A stretch of DNA of 64,000 bases, from NCBI GenBank assembly GCA_008638375.1, contig CM018038.1, positions 10,890,740-10,954,739 on the forward strand, read 5' to 3'. The stretch's first letter is position 1. Every line of letters starts with the position of its first letter. The position numbers were made by a program, and so were the translations under genes. Source of the DNA: Nyssa sinensis. Lineage: Eukaryota; Streptophyta; Magnoliopsida; Cornales; Nyssaceae. The notes under the pieces are model-generated. The model ran no database searches, was not told the DNA's origin, and saw only the letters and a list, made by a program, of their open reading frames with translations. Below, one piece after another: positions 46,695 through 60,499 of the stretch.

Positions 46695-47997
46695 GAGCCT
46701 TAAAAAGTTTCCATTGTACTTCAAAAACCTCCGCCACTTATTTTACATCAAAGTGAATCTAGAAATTAATATAGATTCTTAATTAATTACTTATGATCAG
46801 GTGCTTAATAATCAATCACAGTAATAAATCAAGTATAAATAAAATAAATTAGAAATAAAGCATAAGAGACACACTAAGATTTACATGGGAAAAACCCTTA
46901 TGAGGAAAAAAAAATCCACTAGTTCCTAGAAATTTGTGAGTGCCATGAAATTTTTTTTTTTGGAATTCTCTTAATTATATAAGATTACTAAAGACCCCCT
47001 AACAAAGAGCCCTTAACATGCATAATTAAGGAGGAGTCACTAGCTTATTTTATGGAAATTAAACGACTAAACCAGTTACAACCCGTAAAAATAATACATG
47101 TACATAAAACTTGAAAATTAAAAATTACATAACATTGGTCCTAAATACAATCTAAGTCATACAACTGGTTACAACTCGATAATTGAAATTACACGGCACT
47201 GATAAAGAAATAAAACCAAAAATAAATCCTAAGTTAGGGAAGCTAAGGTACGAAATGAAAAGATATTAGGCACCCGTTTCACCCAATCCAAACAATTAGC
47301 CTCGATATCCATTTAAAGGCTATTTATTCTCTCAATATATATTACATGAATAAATAGTAAAGAGAGTAAACAATCTGTAAACCATAACTAATTACAAAAA
47401 AATAAGCAAATGATGAAATGAATAACATAAATATAAATGAGAAAAGGAAATAGAAAAATTAGACTCGGATCTGTATGTTTCTTACGTATCCGTAAAGAAT
47501 ATGGAATGAGAGTCACGCATTTCTCTTTATTCATCAACTTTTATCAACTAGTGGTAGAAGCCAATAAATAAGGTTTTATCATATACCTCATGGGCTCTCC
47601 AGGAAAGGCTCCAAAAGTAAGAAAAATTAAGATTTTATTAGGCTTATTGAAATCAAGATTTTGAAAAGGGTTTGTTGAAATCAATATTTTATATATCAAA
47701 TCAAGAAATCAACATTGAATGAACCAAAATGGATTTTAAGAAAAACCTTTATAAAATTACGATTAATATGAAAGAAATGGAAATTTCTTTAATTCCAAAC
47801 ATGTGAAAACCTTCCCATAAATCTTACGAGATAAAATATGGAGATGGAGGTTAGAGAATGATACCTTGTGTGGATTTTTAAATATTTTTGAGCAAACACT
47901 TGGCTTAGGGTTGTTGATGGACTCTAATATGGCAGCAGCAATCAGGTAGAACCTCTATTTAAATAAATAAACTCTTTAGGATAGTGGTAGTGTTAGA
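46695..47997. other. Intergenic DNA, no gene seen
   Basis: This is AT-rich sequence with several poly-A and poly-T tracts and no supported gene. Confidence 0.5.
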
Positions 47998-48506
47998 TGT
48001 TGGCTTTATGGGAGTCAGTGATCACCCTATGGACTCACTGTCACGTGTGGTGTAGCATCGGTATTTAACAACTCATCACGTTAACGGTTTAAGTGATGCA
48101 GCCCCTTATGTCCACATGCCGCTTAGTACAGGACTTTGTGCTTCCATGAAGTATAAGAAAATAAATTTTCATTTTTGCTAACAGCTATAACTTTTGCCCT
48201 GATGGTAAGCACTTTATCCTACAAATGGTATCAGAGCGAGGTCACGGGTTTGAGTCTCCCAGGTATCGCTAAGGGGGACATTGTTGGCTTTATAGGGGCC
48301 ACTAGTCACCCTATGGACTCGCTGTCACATGCGGCGTGGCATCAGTGCTTGACAGGTCATCTTGTTGGCGCTTTAAGTGGTGCGGCCCCTCATGTCCACT
48401 TGTCACTTAGTGCAGGGCTTTGCGATTCCATAAAGTATAAGGAAAAAAGTTGTGCCCTTGCAAACAGTTATAACTTTTGGCCTGATAATAAGCGCTTGAT
48501 CTTACA
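47998..48506 (+). mobile_element. TRIM, 509 bp, with a 58-bp interior
   Basis: The LTRs are 47998-48223 (226 bp) and 48282-48506 (225 bp), both starting TGTTGGCTTTAT and ending TACA. The target duplication is TTAGA on both sides (47993-47997 and 48507-48511). The interior holds TGGTATCAGAGCG (48226 on, initiator-Met tRNA primer site) and the polypurine-like AAGGGGGACA just before the 3' LTR, leaving almost nothing else. There is no coding capacity. Confidence 0.95.
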
Positions 48507-48511
48507 TTAGA

Positions 48512-51500
48512 AAATTTAAGTTAGTCATGGTTGTAAAATTTTCCTCCTATTAGGTCTAGAATGCTAGTTTTGTGTTGGCATATCCATTTGACAAAACGTC
48601 TTGTGTTGAATCCAATTTTTTTTAGAATAGTTAAAGTGCCTCAAGTCATATTCAAATCTATAACAAAGTAACATAGATCAACTCTAACTATGATGGATCT
48701 TCATGTTTCTAAAAAAGGTAATGAACTGGTATTCTAAAGCTGGCCTACACACACTCACCTACATCCATAATGTGTATCAATCATTTATTAAAGGTACATA
48801 TTTTCATGTTAATTAAGTATGTGAAAACATAATACTTTTTATACATGTGTTTTAAAATTGAAAATCATTTTCAAATTTTGCTCATGCTTTTCTTCAGTAG
48901 GCAAGTCATTGGAGCTCACTCGAGTGAGCTTCATTAGTGCTTCAACAAAGTCTACTGGATGCTTCGCTAAAGCTCGCTAAGTAGTTCACTAAATCGAAGC
49001 TCACTCGATCTAGCTCAAGTCCGCTCGAGCGAAGTCTAGTGCATAGTTTGCTAAAGCTCTCCAGGTACCTTGCTAGAGCAAACTCAAGTCCGCTCAAGCT
49101 AACTCTAGTGAGTGATCGCTCTAGCTCACTTGAGCGAGCTATGACGTAGTGCAATTTTCTACTCATTTATTTAACTATGTGTTTTACTTATTCTCCCTAG
49201 GTATAAAAGGAAAATGAAATGTTTTAAATAAATACTTTTTTGGCTACTCTTCATTAAGCTTTATATTTCATTCCAAAAAGTTGTGCATGTTCTTCATGAT
49301 CAATCATATGTCTTGGAATACATGAACCTATTTCACATCTCAATTGAACTAACGATTTAGTACAATTTGGTGGATATCCAAATTAGTGCAATCAAAGCAA
49401 TTTGAGGCTGTGTGGGCATTCACAACTATGCTTGGGTACTGTTTGTGGATTTGTGACAGTGGATGCATTGAAAAAAACTTGTGGATACAAGATTGAGAAA
49501 GTCTTTGAAACAGCTAGATTGATCAAAATTAGAATAAATTGATCAAAATTAGAAAAATATAAAATAAATAAATAAAAAGAACAGTTTCATCATTTTTGAG
49601 AAAAAAATAACAAAAAAGTAGTATAATTTTAAAAAATTTTAAAAATGTCAAGTATAATTTACCCTAATAATATTGACAAGTATTTACCTCACGCGTCACA
49701 TGAATCTTGCACTAGCATGATGCGAGACTCGTGGACCATATGCTGATGGAAGGAAATTCTAGTGATAAAGATAGTATTAAAAATCATAAAATTTTGCATA
49801 TAAAAATTTGAAACATTTATATTATATAACAATCAAATGATGTACTTATTTTACATGTCAGATTTTGACAAACATAATATTAAATTTTTTTTTAATATAT
49901 TTTGGGAACAACTATTGTCTAAGTGAGACTCCTCATTGATAATAAAAATGATACGAGTTGGAGTGGAACTGTATTTGTGAAAAGTGGGCAATCGATAGTG
50001 TTATGTTAGCAATCACATGATGAGGACATGACATGATAGTAATTGACATGCGACGTCACAGACAAAGTCAGCAATTTAGTTTAAGAAAAGCAAATTTTAC
50101 TCTCAATTTAAATGGTATACTTAAAACTTCAAAAAATATAAAATTTTAATATTAATAAATAATATCTTTTATAAATAACTAAATTTATTAATATAAAAGA
50201 GTTAACAAATTAAACAAGAGCCTAATAAAAAAAAAAGACCTTTGAGAACTTTTAGACTAAAAAAAGTTTCAAAAAATCGACAAACATTTCATTAAAGGAG
50301 TCAAATTAAAATTAAAATTAAAATAAAATGTAAAAATACTTTAATCTTAGAGGGGATAAAAACATAAATTAGATGAATATATTAAAAAAATTTTGAAATT
50401 ATACAAGAGCAAAAAAATTAGAGTTGGGGAAATTGTCCCCTTCAGGCCTAGGGTAGCTATGATAGCATTACTGATTCTTTTTTGACTAAAACCATTCTTT
50501 TTGCAGCTTCACCGGAATGGTCAGCATATAAGGTTTCACCTTACGGTCGCCGCGTCCCGTGGAACGGTGGCTCACAGCTGATTTTTGGTCAAATTTGAAG
50601 TACAAGCCCGGGATCATATCTATAATTTGGAAGGTGCCAAATACTGGACTTCAGTCCTCAATTTGAATTGTCTTAAACCTATAACTAATAAATTACATGG
50701 ATAATAAAACCCCCATTTTCAAAAGCAAATTTTGTTGAGTTATTGATTGATCCAACGTGGGTTTTGCTGACCAAGTTTTTACTCCCATACAGTTTTTTTG
50801 ACTTTTTTGAAATATAATTTACAGCTTTTTATTTATTTATCATATTTATGTAATTAAAATAAAATGTATTTTCAAAAAATATATTTAAAAGCATCTTAAT
50901 ATATTCTTGATTAGATTTTTATATTTTAGGATTAATATCTTATTCAAATAGTGTGAACGCCAACTCTCCATATAATTGATATATTCGATTTTTAATTTAT
51001 AATAGTATATACACTAGTTGTAGTCTGATTTTTCCTTTTCTATCATTGTATAAAAAAATATGTGAATTAATTAAATCAAATTATCATATTTTTAGTATGA
51101 CTCTTAAAATTGAGTCATTATAGTGGTAAGAACTCTAATATAACCTAATTATATTAAGGTTAGGCTTTATAATTTATATATATATATATATATATATGAT
51201 GTAAGCACGTTGTGCTAAGCTGTGTGTGCCGCAAGCTAAAATATATGACCATAAAGCAGCCGTAGAACAGTGCGTTGGCAAAAGTGCGAGCCAATATTCT
51301 GCCAAACCATGGTAAACCTAGTTTGAGTTTTTTTTCAATAAAGTTCTTTTATACACGGTTTTTGAGGCAAGCTAAAGTTTCTTCACTGCTTTGTTTTTTA
51401 TTCATGACATAACACAATATAAGCATGTTACTTTGATTGTGGTAGCCGTAGCTAAGAATACAGTGGCAATTATTTTTGGATCCAACAATTAGTATCATAG

Positions 51501-53037
51501 TGTGATTATTTTTTTTAATTTGTGAAATGTCTTCAATTATTTGTACATTTTAAAAAATTAGTTCGACCTTGTAGTCAGATTTTTTGAATAATTTTTGTAA
51601 GCACAACCCAAAAGTTGTGAGGTAGTGTAGATTCTGATAAGTACTGAATACTAGCTTCTTGTCTATGGATTCAACTATGCAGTAAGTAAGTCGGAGGTTG
51701 CCGGAGGCGAAAACCTCCTTGCTTGAAAGAGGGCCCCCAAACTATAATTTTTCTGAGAATATTTTTGGTATTTCACATTATTGTTTTGTTATCCTAATTC
51801 TATGTATTTATAGTTAAGGAGTCGCATTTTATTGTATTAAAATTTATAACTCTTTCATATATTAGTAAAACTGCAACAACCATATACGTAACTCTATTCT
51901 AAGATGAAGCAATAGATTTTTGTGTTTTTATGTGTGCGTGCAATTTTAAATTCGTTTTAATTTTTTTATTTACTTTTATGTTTCACTAATTTTAATTAAG
52001 TGATTATATTCCTAACAACAAAAAGGAGATACAAAAACTCCTACAAACGAGCCTAAGCTTCTAAACTCTTATACAAGTGCTTCTGATGCCAATAGATTGG
52101 ACTAATAAAACTTTGAAATTATTTTTATTGCAATTATATATTTGGCAGATTTGTGTTCCTAGAAACATGTCAATGATTCTTTTATAATTAATAATTATGA
52201 GAGATTTAAAAATATATTTATTAAATAAATTAATACTTTTTTTAATAAAATATTTTCTTACAATTATATGATATTTAGTATATTCGTAAAGGTGAAAAAC
52301 ACTTTTTTATAAAATATTACGTGCCACATGTAACTTGTGTCATGAAAAATTTCTTACCTCTTTTTGTTTTAACTTAAAAGCTAATGAAATGAATAATTTT
52401 ATATAATTTTTAACATGTATGTATATTTTTTTATTCTAATAATTATTACTATAAAGGGATTTTGTAAAAATTATAAATTATTAAATAATAGAATTTTTAA
52501 TTTGTGGTAAGTAAAAAATATAATTATTAATTGTTCACTGTGAAACCAAAATAAATCTTAAAATTATTATTTATTAGAAAATATTAAGTTATTGAATATA
52601 AAATTACAGAGTCAATTATATATATGTTAGCAAAAAAACTCACTCTGATTTTGTGGTGCTTGAGAGACCTTTTTAAAACCTCATTTTGTAATGGAATTTA
52701 CTAAATCTTGAGTGACAAAAATTCTTGATCTTTTATAAGTTTTATTTTTAAACTTATTGCTTATATATTATTTAATTATATAATATAAAGGATAAAAAAA
52801 ATTCAAGGTGTCATGGTCCCATTCGAAATACTATCCTTGTCACAAAAGTTTTTTATATACAGAAATATTATGTTTTTTAAATTTATATTTTAAATTTTTA
52901 TCTCAAATAGTATGGTATTAATGTGAAAAAATTATATTAATTATATAATTTTAATTATTATTAATAATATATTAATATCATATTATTAAAAAAAATTTAA
53001 AATATAATTTTAAAAAATATAATACATACCTGCTCCA
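48512..53037. other. Intergenic DNA, no gene seen
   Basis: This is AT-rich. The part 48905-49145 has degenerate GCTCGAGCGAGCT-type repeats. A stretch near 49600-49670 resembles the end of the MULE-like family at 8641-9110. GC-richer patches at 50515-50640 and 51200-51310 show no recognisable reading frame. Confidence 0.45.
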
Positions 53038-53291
53038 GTGTTGTCAGGCTACAATCAAAGTACACACTGATGTGCACTAAAGCCCACTTTATCGAAAAAA
53101 GAACTGACAGCTAACATGCGTTAAGTGTTGTCAGGCTACAATCAAAGTACACACTGATGTGCACTAAAGCCCACTTTATCGAAAAAAGAACTGACAACTA
53201 ACATCCGTTAAGTGTTGTCAGGCTACAATCAAAGTACACACTGATGTGCACTAAAGCCCACTTTATCGAAAAAAGAATCGACAAACTCACT
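53038..53291. repeat. 87-bp tandem repeat, about 2.9 units
   Basis: Units start at 53038, 53125 and 53212 with GTGTTGTCAGGC and differ at only a few positions. No gene overlaps them. The DNA up to 53449 that follows is intergenic. Confidence 0.92.
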
Positions 53292-53449
53292 TGCGTTCAC
53301 AAATGACATTGTTCAGTCGTTGGCCCGTTCTTTAGTAATCAATGGGCTTTGGGCTCATGTAATGTCATTGTTCCGTAGCTGGTCCTTTTAGGCTCACAGG
53401 GGACAGCCCAAAAGTAAATAGTCCCATAAGTGAGGTTCATTGTTTCGAC

Positions 53450-54201
53450 CAATGTTTTCATATACAGATCATTCAGCCAATCAAAAAAAATGTTCGAATT
53501 ACAAATTATTGATTCAATCTTGGATTAATCAGAATTAAATCATAATATCATAATTATATAATTAATAAATTTAATAATTCATATTATTAATATTTTAAAA
53601 TTAAAAAATTATACAAAAATTATTAAAAATTATATTAAAAAAATTTACAACATATGAATTTTTTTAATATGTAAAATTTCAAGAAAAAAATGAAAAAAAT
53701 ATAGTAGACATATTTTATTATAATGTTGAAAGTTAAAACTTCATTGCCATTCTTCCATAATCGCAAGGATCAGAACAAAAATCATTTTAACATCCAATCC
53801 AAGTATAATCTAATAATTTAGTCTTCAACTACATGAAAAAAGAAGAAGATATAAACACTAATAATCATGCATAAAATAAAATAAAATACCACATGATACA
53901 AATATATAATACTGAAGTTTCAAACTTCAAGGGTTTAAAATTTTAAATATAATCCAAAAAATTCAGCCAAATACCAACTCAACTTAGCCAAAAAAATTGC
54001 ATGAAATTTGAGATTTTTGAATATACCAAAAAAAAAAAAAAATTGCAGCCAAGAACCGGTTCACCGGTTGAACTGTCCGGTTTTACCGATTTTCTATTTT
54101 TAGAACGGTTTTGAACTTAAAACGGGTTTATGGATTAAACCAGACCGGTTGATGGTTCAACAGGTTAAACCGGCCGGTCCGGTCTGAGTTTTAAAACACT
54201 G
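53450..54201. mobile_element. hAT-like non-autonomous element (752 bp)
   Basis: The left end is CAATGTTTTCATATACAGA and the right end in reverse complement is CAGTGTTTTAAAACTCAGA, an imperfect terminal inverted repeat. The flanks GTTTCGAC (53442-53449) and GTTTCAAC (54202-54209) form an 8-base duplication with one mismatch, the size expected for hAT elements. CCGGTTCAACCGG-type motifs lie near the right end. No transposase is visible. Confidence 0.65.
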
Positions 54202-56461
54202 GTTTCAACCTAAACATCATAGTTATCAAATTATTCGAACAAACTTAAGAGATGAACTTAGCTTATCACCTAGACGATCATCTAGGTAATTGCTTAATCT
54301 AAAAATGTTATATAAAAATAATATAATTATTATTTTAATTTATAATTTTATATAATCTATTTTAATAATAAAAATTAAATCAATACGGTTTAAATTTTAA
54401 TAATGTTGTAATATATGTAAATAAATTAAATATAATGAATAATATAATAGAAATCATTTGAATAAAATTTTAACCTTTCAAATAATAAAGCATAACGAAA
54501 ATTTAAAAGGAACATTTAACAAATTTAACAAAATTCATAACAATGACTATTAAAGAATCAAAAATGTAATTTGCTTTATTCTGACAATATAAAAAATTGT
54601 TGAGAGATCATATAAGATTAACATAACTTTTAGGGAGACTGTCTTTATATAATGCATGTAAATAGAACAAGAGATTGCTTTGTATACAAGAGCTTTAAGC
54701 ATAAATAATTAATGTTTGAAAAACTTTAATCACTTTATTAATTTTACCTCATTTATTTAAGAATTCACAAATAAAGTAATAAAGTTAAAAGTAAATTACA
54801 CCTAGACCTCCTGCTTTTACTGACAATTACAAACCATCCCCCCTCTAATTGAAATTATTTCACTACATACTATTGCCAGAACGAAAGGCTTAACATTGTT
54901 AACAAAAATGATGAAATTACCAATATATCCCTTATTTATTTAATTAATTAACAATAAATCCTTCAAAAATATATTATATTATTTTAAGATCCACTCAAGT
55001 TTCTAATTTAATTAGAAGGACAGTGGAACATTTGTTTTTAAGTTTAGATCAATCTTTGATGAGTTGGTACCAACCAATTTTTTTATATGACTCTTTTGCC
55101 CTTTAAATCATTTATAATGTTCCTATTTTCCAAAAAGAGGTGAACCCTCGTGAATGACCATCGCCATCATCAATGAGAGAGTCGACAAAAACAAACCACC
55201 ACGGCATCACCACCCTTGCCTTGGATGACATTCTTAGGTTTCCAGCATGGTTTGGGTAATATCTTTTTTTCGGTATGGTTTGGGTAATATCTTCTTTCCA
55301 GTATGGTTTGGTTCAGTAGTTTACAATTTTACACTTTCATATTAGTGTAAAGTTTTACACTTTTTAACCAACATATTTTTGATAATTTGTGCTTTAAATA
55401 GTGAATTTTTTTTTTTGACAAATTTTCACACATTTGAAAGTCATTTTTGAGCAACTAACACATAGTCAAGGAATTTTTTCAATTTTTATAAAATTGTGAA
55501 TTTTTACAGTTTTAGAAAAGTGTAAAATTTACACTTTTGGCTTGAACTGAGCATTTACTACAAAAATATAAATTTTACAGTTTCGGTGATGAAATTTTTA
55601 TGCTTTTAGAATGATTCTTTTCTTTAGATTTTCATATTCAATATGGATCTTGTTTGATAGATCTCGATATTTAGAGTTCAAATATATAAATTTTATTAAA
55701 AACAGATCTATACGTTATAAGTTATTGAATTTTAAAATTTTGAAATTTTGAAAAAGTAAATTCACGCCCATATGTTTTTGAATTGATAAACTATTAAGAA
55801 TGTAAGGGTATTTTAGTTATAGTAGGTTTAAAGGACCTGGTGAATTATTAAATTTGAGCTTCAACTTGAAGATAATTTTTGTACTTTTCATGACTTCTAA
55901 CTGAATGACCCTTTATTTAATTAAATAGCGATAACTCCTTGAAAAATATACTATATTATTTTAAGATCCACTCAAGTTTCTAATTTAATTAGAAGGATAG
56001 TGGAGCATTTTTTTTAAACTTAGGTTCATCTTTGATGAATTGGCACCAACTAATTTTCATATATGACTCTTTTTTCCCTTAAATCATTTATAATGCTCCC
56101 ATCTTTCAAGAAGAGGCGAACCCTCGTGAATGACCATCACCATCACCAATGAGAGAGTCGACGAAAACAAACCACTATGGCATCACCACCTTGGCATTGC
56201 CGCACATTGTGTGTTGCCAACACCACCAGCCACAAGACAAAACCATCTCCTTCGTACATCACCACTAGCACGCCTCCTTCACAAGTTCATCTCCAGCCAT
56301 CCACCACCCAGCCTTCCAAACATCGACTATCACTGCCGCGAAGCACCATTGCCATCCTGGCACCACTTTTGATAACCATCAATTGCTAAAAATGTTACTG
56401 GAAAATTAAAAGAAGCCGTTGATTTTGTTGAACATGTAGTCGAATGAACAACCAAGGCGAC
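54202..56461. other. Intergenic DNA with internal duplication, no gene seen
   Basis: Two similar direct copies of about 260 bases lie at 54947-55205 and 55925-56185 (shared AAGATCCACTCAAGTTTCTA and GAACCCTCGTGAATGACCAT). Between them, 55310-55760 is an inverted relative of the repeat that hosts the Tat insertion at 11.2/19.5 kb. The His/Pro-rich open frames near 56130-56390 look fortuitous. Confidence 0.55.
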
Positions 56462-56479
56462 TGACGCTACAAAAAAACT

Positions 56480-56785
56480 TACTTTTAGGGACGCACATTA
56501 TTAGCGACGCACAGTGTACGTCACTAAAAGTGCCTTTTAGCGAAGCACAAACAGGCGTCGCTAACAATTAGGCGCGAAAAGTAATAAAAAAATTCGCTTC
56601 CTGCGAGAAAAAAGGTGCAAAACTATTAGCGACACACATTTTGCCATTAGCGACGCACATGTGCATTGCTAATAGTTGGTGCGCTTAATGACGCACACCT
56701 GAGTGTCGCAAATAATTGGGTGGACAATTGGCGACGTGCATTGGGGTTATTAGCGACACACAACGTGCGTCGCTAATAACTCCTT
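56480..56785. repeat. Left subterminal array of CACTA element B
   Basis: Repeated TTAGCGACGCACA-type motifs occur in both orientations, many forming inverted pairs. Confidence 0.85.
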
Positions 56786-56799
56786 ATGTTTGTATTAAT

Positions 56800-58370
56800 T
56801 TTTTTATAATTTAATGATACTTTTTTTTTTTATAAAAAATAATTTTGACAAAAACAAATAAAAATAAATTTATAAAATTATTATTATCTCTAACAACATT
56901 AGGCCTATAAGTTTAACGAGAGAGCAGTACAATTAATTAAACAAGAAAAATGCTATATGTTGTTGTCAATTTTTTTTTTTAAATCAATCTAATTTAATTA
57001 AAATAAATTTAAAACAGAGAAAAAAAATGGTCTATAACGCAATTGACTTTTATCATTTATGACATTTCATTCAAAACCATAAAAAAAGCTAGCTTCAGGG
57101 CATTTTGGTACTTGAAAAAAAAATCTTATTTTTTAATTTAATTATAAAATTAACTTCTTGTGTGGGTTTCTTATTTGTTTGACAAGTAAATTTAAGGGTA
57201 AATTATACTGAGCTAGTCTAAAGTTTATGACAATTATAATAACCTCTCATATTTTATAAAATAATATACAAATATTCTTTCTAGTCAAATTTTTGGATTG
57301 TTTAAAATAACCAATAGTTTATTACTTTAAAAGAGCAAGCGCATGAATAAGGTGTTATGAGAGTCATTCACCCAATGAGATGGTCTCACATAATAATTTT
57401 TCAAAGAAAAATGAAGGGATATTTTATAATCTATTCAATTATATCTCAAAGGGAGAGCTGTAAGAATTATTGACTCATCAAATCAATTATTGACTCATTC
57501 TATTCTCACATAATAACTAAGTCAACTCTTTAACTAAGTTATTTTATAATATTCTTAAAATTAGAGTGATAAAAATAAAATAAATACCTCTATTCTAAAA
57601 TTTAAAAGTAAATTAATATAAATTAATTGTAAATAATAATAATACAATTATAAGAGAGAAAAATGAAAATAGAAATGAACCTATTACTCGGATTGTGGTC
57701 GGGTAGTGAAAATATTAATGATAAAATTTAAATATTTTGAGTTTGAATTTGAATTTTATTTACATTGATTATTAACAGTTTAAAAGATATATATGATAAT
57801 TATAAAAAAAATTAATACATGTAAATTAATTCAAAATACCTCTAATCGATAAAAAAATAGAAATGAACTCCTTGCCTTATTTTATTGGATTAAATTAGAC
57901 AATTAATTTGAAAAAATTAACACTAATCAATATCAAGTGACTTGGATCGTCTATAAATTCTCATGATGATTAGAGGGTGGGAACGAGTTTCTTGTCTTTC
58001 TATTTTTTGAAATCCTTTAACATTAATTCTAACACGTAAGTCTTTTCAAATTCGATATAAAGAATAAATCATTAATTTTCAATAATAGGTATTTTTATTA
58101 GATTTTTTTTTGTATTAAGTTTTGTACTCATTTTAAATAAAATAATAACAAATATTTTTAAAAAGTGTTACTCAAATAGTGTCTATAAATAATTTAATAA
58201 TTTTTATTAATAATAAGATATTAAGAACATAAATAAATTAAGAATTTAAAATTATTTAAAAAACCTCAAAGATGGCAGTGCAAGTAAAATTTCCTTCTTA
58301 AAAATATTTATATATTTTGACAAAGTAACAACCCTTGGGTTGGATGAAAGAAAATAGTTACAGCCATCAC
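56800..58370. other. AT-rich interior of CACTA element B, no gene seen
   Basis: No supported reading frame is present. A stretch near 57195-57290 resembles the ends of the MULE-like family (GGTAAATTATACT, TTTATGACAATTATA). Confidence 0.4.
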
Positions 58371-58379
58371 ATATATCAG

Positions 58380-59330
58380 CCTTATTGCCCTAAATCTTTT
58401 CCCCTTTCCCCTTTCCCCTTTCCACAATACCCTACCTGCCGCGACGCCGCCTCTTTCGAGTCGATCTACGGTTTCTTCGTCAATCTTCGGTGCTTTTGAA
58501 GCTAGTTCTCCGAATCTACGATTTCCAGGTTAGATTTTTTTATTTATTTATTTTTTATTTTTATGGGTCATGGATGATGGATCTAGAGTTGTCAATGGAT
58601 CGGATCGCGATCCGATCCGATCCGATCCATTAAGTCCGGATATGGTTGTAGAAATAGCGATCCGTGACCCAATCCGATCCGATCCGAATTCGATTATCTC
58701 AAATATAAACGGACCGGATATGATATTGGCTGATCCGATCCGTTTATAATCCGATCCGATCTGTTTATATATATATATATATAATATATTAATTTTAATA
58801 TATATAATATATAATATATAATATGTAATATATTATAAAATTATATATTATATATTATATATTATATAATTTTAATATATATATATATATTAATATATCA
58901 GTCATAAATCCTCTGTTCTCGCTTCTCTGGCCCTTTCCAACAGCCGCATCCTTCGTCACTCTCTTGAGCCCTAGCCACTCTTGCTCGTTTTCTCTGGCCC
59001 CTTTCCAACAACCGCCTCCTTCGTCACTCTCTTGAGCCCTAGCCACTCTTGCTCTTTCACTCTCAGCCTCAGGCAGAAAAACCCACCAATTATCTCCATT
59101 TTCATCCCTCTCAAACTCGAACCCACACGCTTCGTGGCGCCATTGTACTTTGGTCTAACAGTTGGCTGTTGGCACACGAAGCTGAAGGAGGCAGAGTCTC
59201 CTCTCAACTCTCAACTCTCAACTCCGGCCCTTCGACTTCTACTCTCAACTCTTATACTCACAAGATCTAGTCGGCTTTCGCCCTCTACTGCGAATCTGCG
59301 ATTTCCAGGTCAGATTTCTTTTTTTTTTTA
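58380..59330 (+). other. Gene-leader-like segments inside CACTA element B (possible captured host DNA)
   Basis: The part 58380-58530 is C/T-rich with TTGCCCTAAATC and CTTTCCCC blocks and ends at ATTTCCAG|GTTAGA, like the 5' untranslated exon and intron start of a housekeeping gene. A second such end, ATTTCCAG|GTCAGA, is at about 59300-59315. Between them are a GATCCGATCC-rich stretch (58598-58765), a TA-rich run (58766-58893) and two similar units of about 67 bases (58925 and 58992 on). TAGAGTTGTCAATGGATCGG at 58584 resembles a hAT-type end, with no partner found. The source gene is not recognised. Confidence 0.4.
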
Positions 59331-59444
59331 TTTATTTATTATTTATTAGTGTATTGCTTGCATGATGATAATAAAAATACCAATTTGTATTTGAAAAAGT
59401 GTTTTTGAAAGTTGTTTTCAAAAATTTCTTGAAAATAGTCCTTT

Positions 59445-59553
59445 TTTTTTAGAAAACTATTTAATGCAAGGTTGTATTTAGATGAGAAGAATCAAAGACT
59501 GCTGCTTCGAGGGAAAGCCATCACTGTAATGGAAGGTTCTCTTGTGGTTTAGA
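59445..59553 (+). pseudogene. Possible exon fragment of an unidentified gene inside CACTA B
   Basis: A short stretch reads RLYLDEKNQRLLLRGK in one frame and ends with a TAG about 20 codons later. It follows a long intron-like T-rich region. The wording looks protein-like but I do not recognise a family, and chance is possible. Confidence 0.25.
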
Positions 59554-60499
59554 TTTGTATTTTACTTCCATGTTGTATGTAGAACATGATTGAAGTAAAT
59601 GGCTATTAATGTGGGAAAGAGTTGCCTTGAGTTTTCATTGTAACTTTTGAAATCTAAGCTGATTTCATTCATTGTGCTAGACATCATTTTGTAATTGCTG
59701 TTCGAGCTCCTCGAATTGAAATTTGCTGATTTTGTCTCCTTTTCTGTCTCTGCTAAGTATTTCATAACAGTACAATGTTCTTTCATTCTATTATAAGGCA
59801 TTTTTTCATTAGCTTTGACTAATGGAGCAACCCATCTAGCTGACGATTAATTATAAACGAAAATCTCTTGATTCAAGCCCTGAATCGTTGTTATATGTGC
59901 CAAAAGGAAAAGGTTTGGGTGTGAATGGGTTATGCCTAGTACAGTGATAGAGTTTCTTGATGAGTGGCAAGGTTGCAGTGAAAAAAGTAGTATCAGAAAA
60001 ATTTTGGTTTTAGTGCCATTGTATCTTTTATTTTTTATTTTTAAACGGATCGGATCGGATTAACGTAGTATGGTGGCTATACTCTGTTTCTCTACTTCTC
60101 TTATTGATGAGGATGTAACTAGAGGGAGTTGCAATATTAGCTTTGTTAATGTTTGTTTTTCCATCTCATTTTTATTTGGTCTATAGATGGATCACGGAAG
60201 GCATCTGGTATTTGGGCAGAAAGCGTAGTATGGCCTAAACCTGAGTTCTTCAGTTTTTCTTCAGTTTATTTTTATTTTTAGAAGAAAATAAAAAATTAAA
60301 TCCAAATAAGTAATATCTCTTTTACTCTTTTTTTTTTTTTCACTTTTCTTTCTCATGCTTTTGCTTCTTGCCAAACAACACTATTTTAAACCTCTTTTTG
60401 ACCCTATTTATTTATTTTTTCAATTAAAATTTCATCATAAATATACCAAATTAAAAACTAACCTTTCAGCCCTAACAAAGGATAGGAGCCTCCAACAGT

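Noticed and set aside
48175..48510. 111-codon frame on plus
   Set aside because: It runs through the TRIM LTRs and primer site, so it is fortuitous.
56130..56389. Overlapping His/Pro/Ser-rich frames
   Set aside because: Two frames are open in the same CCA-rich DNA with no supporting context, and the sequence is repeated in part at about 55140-55220.
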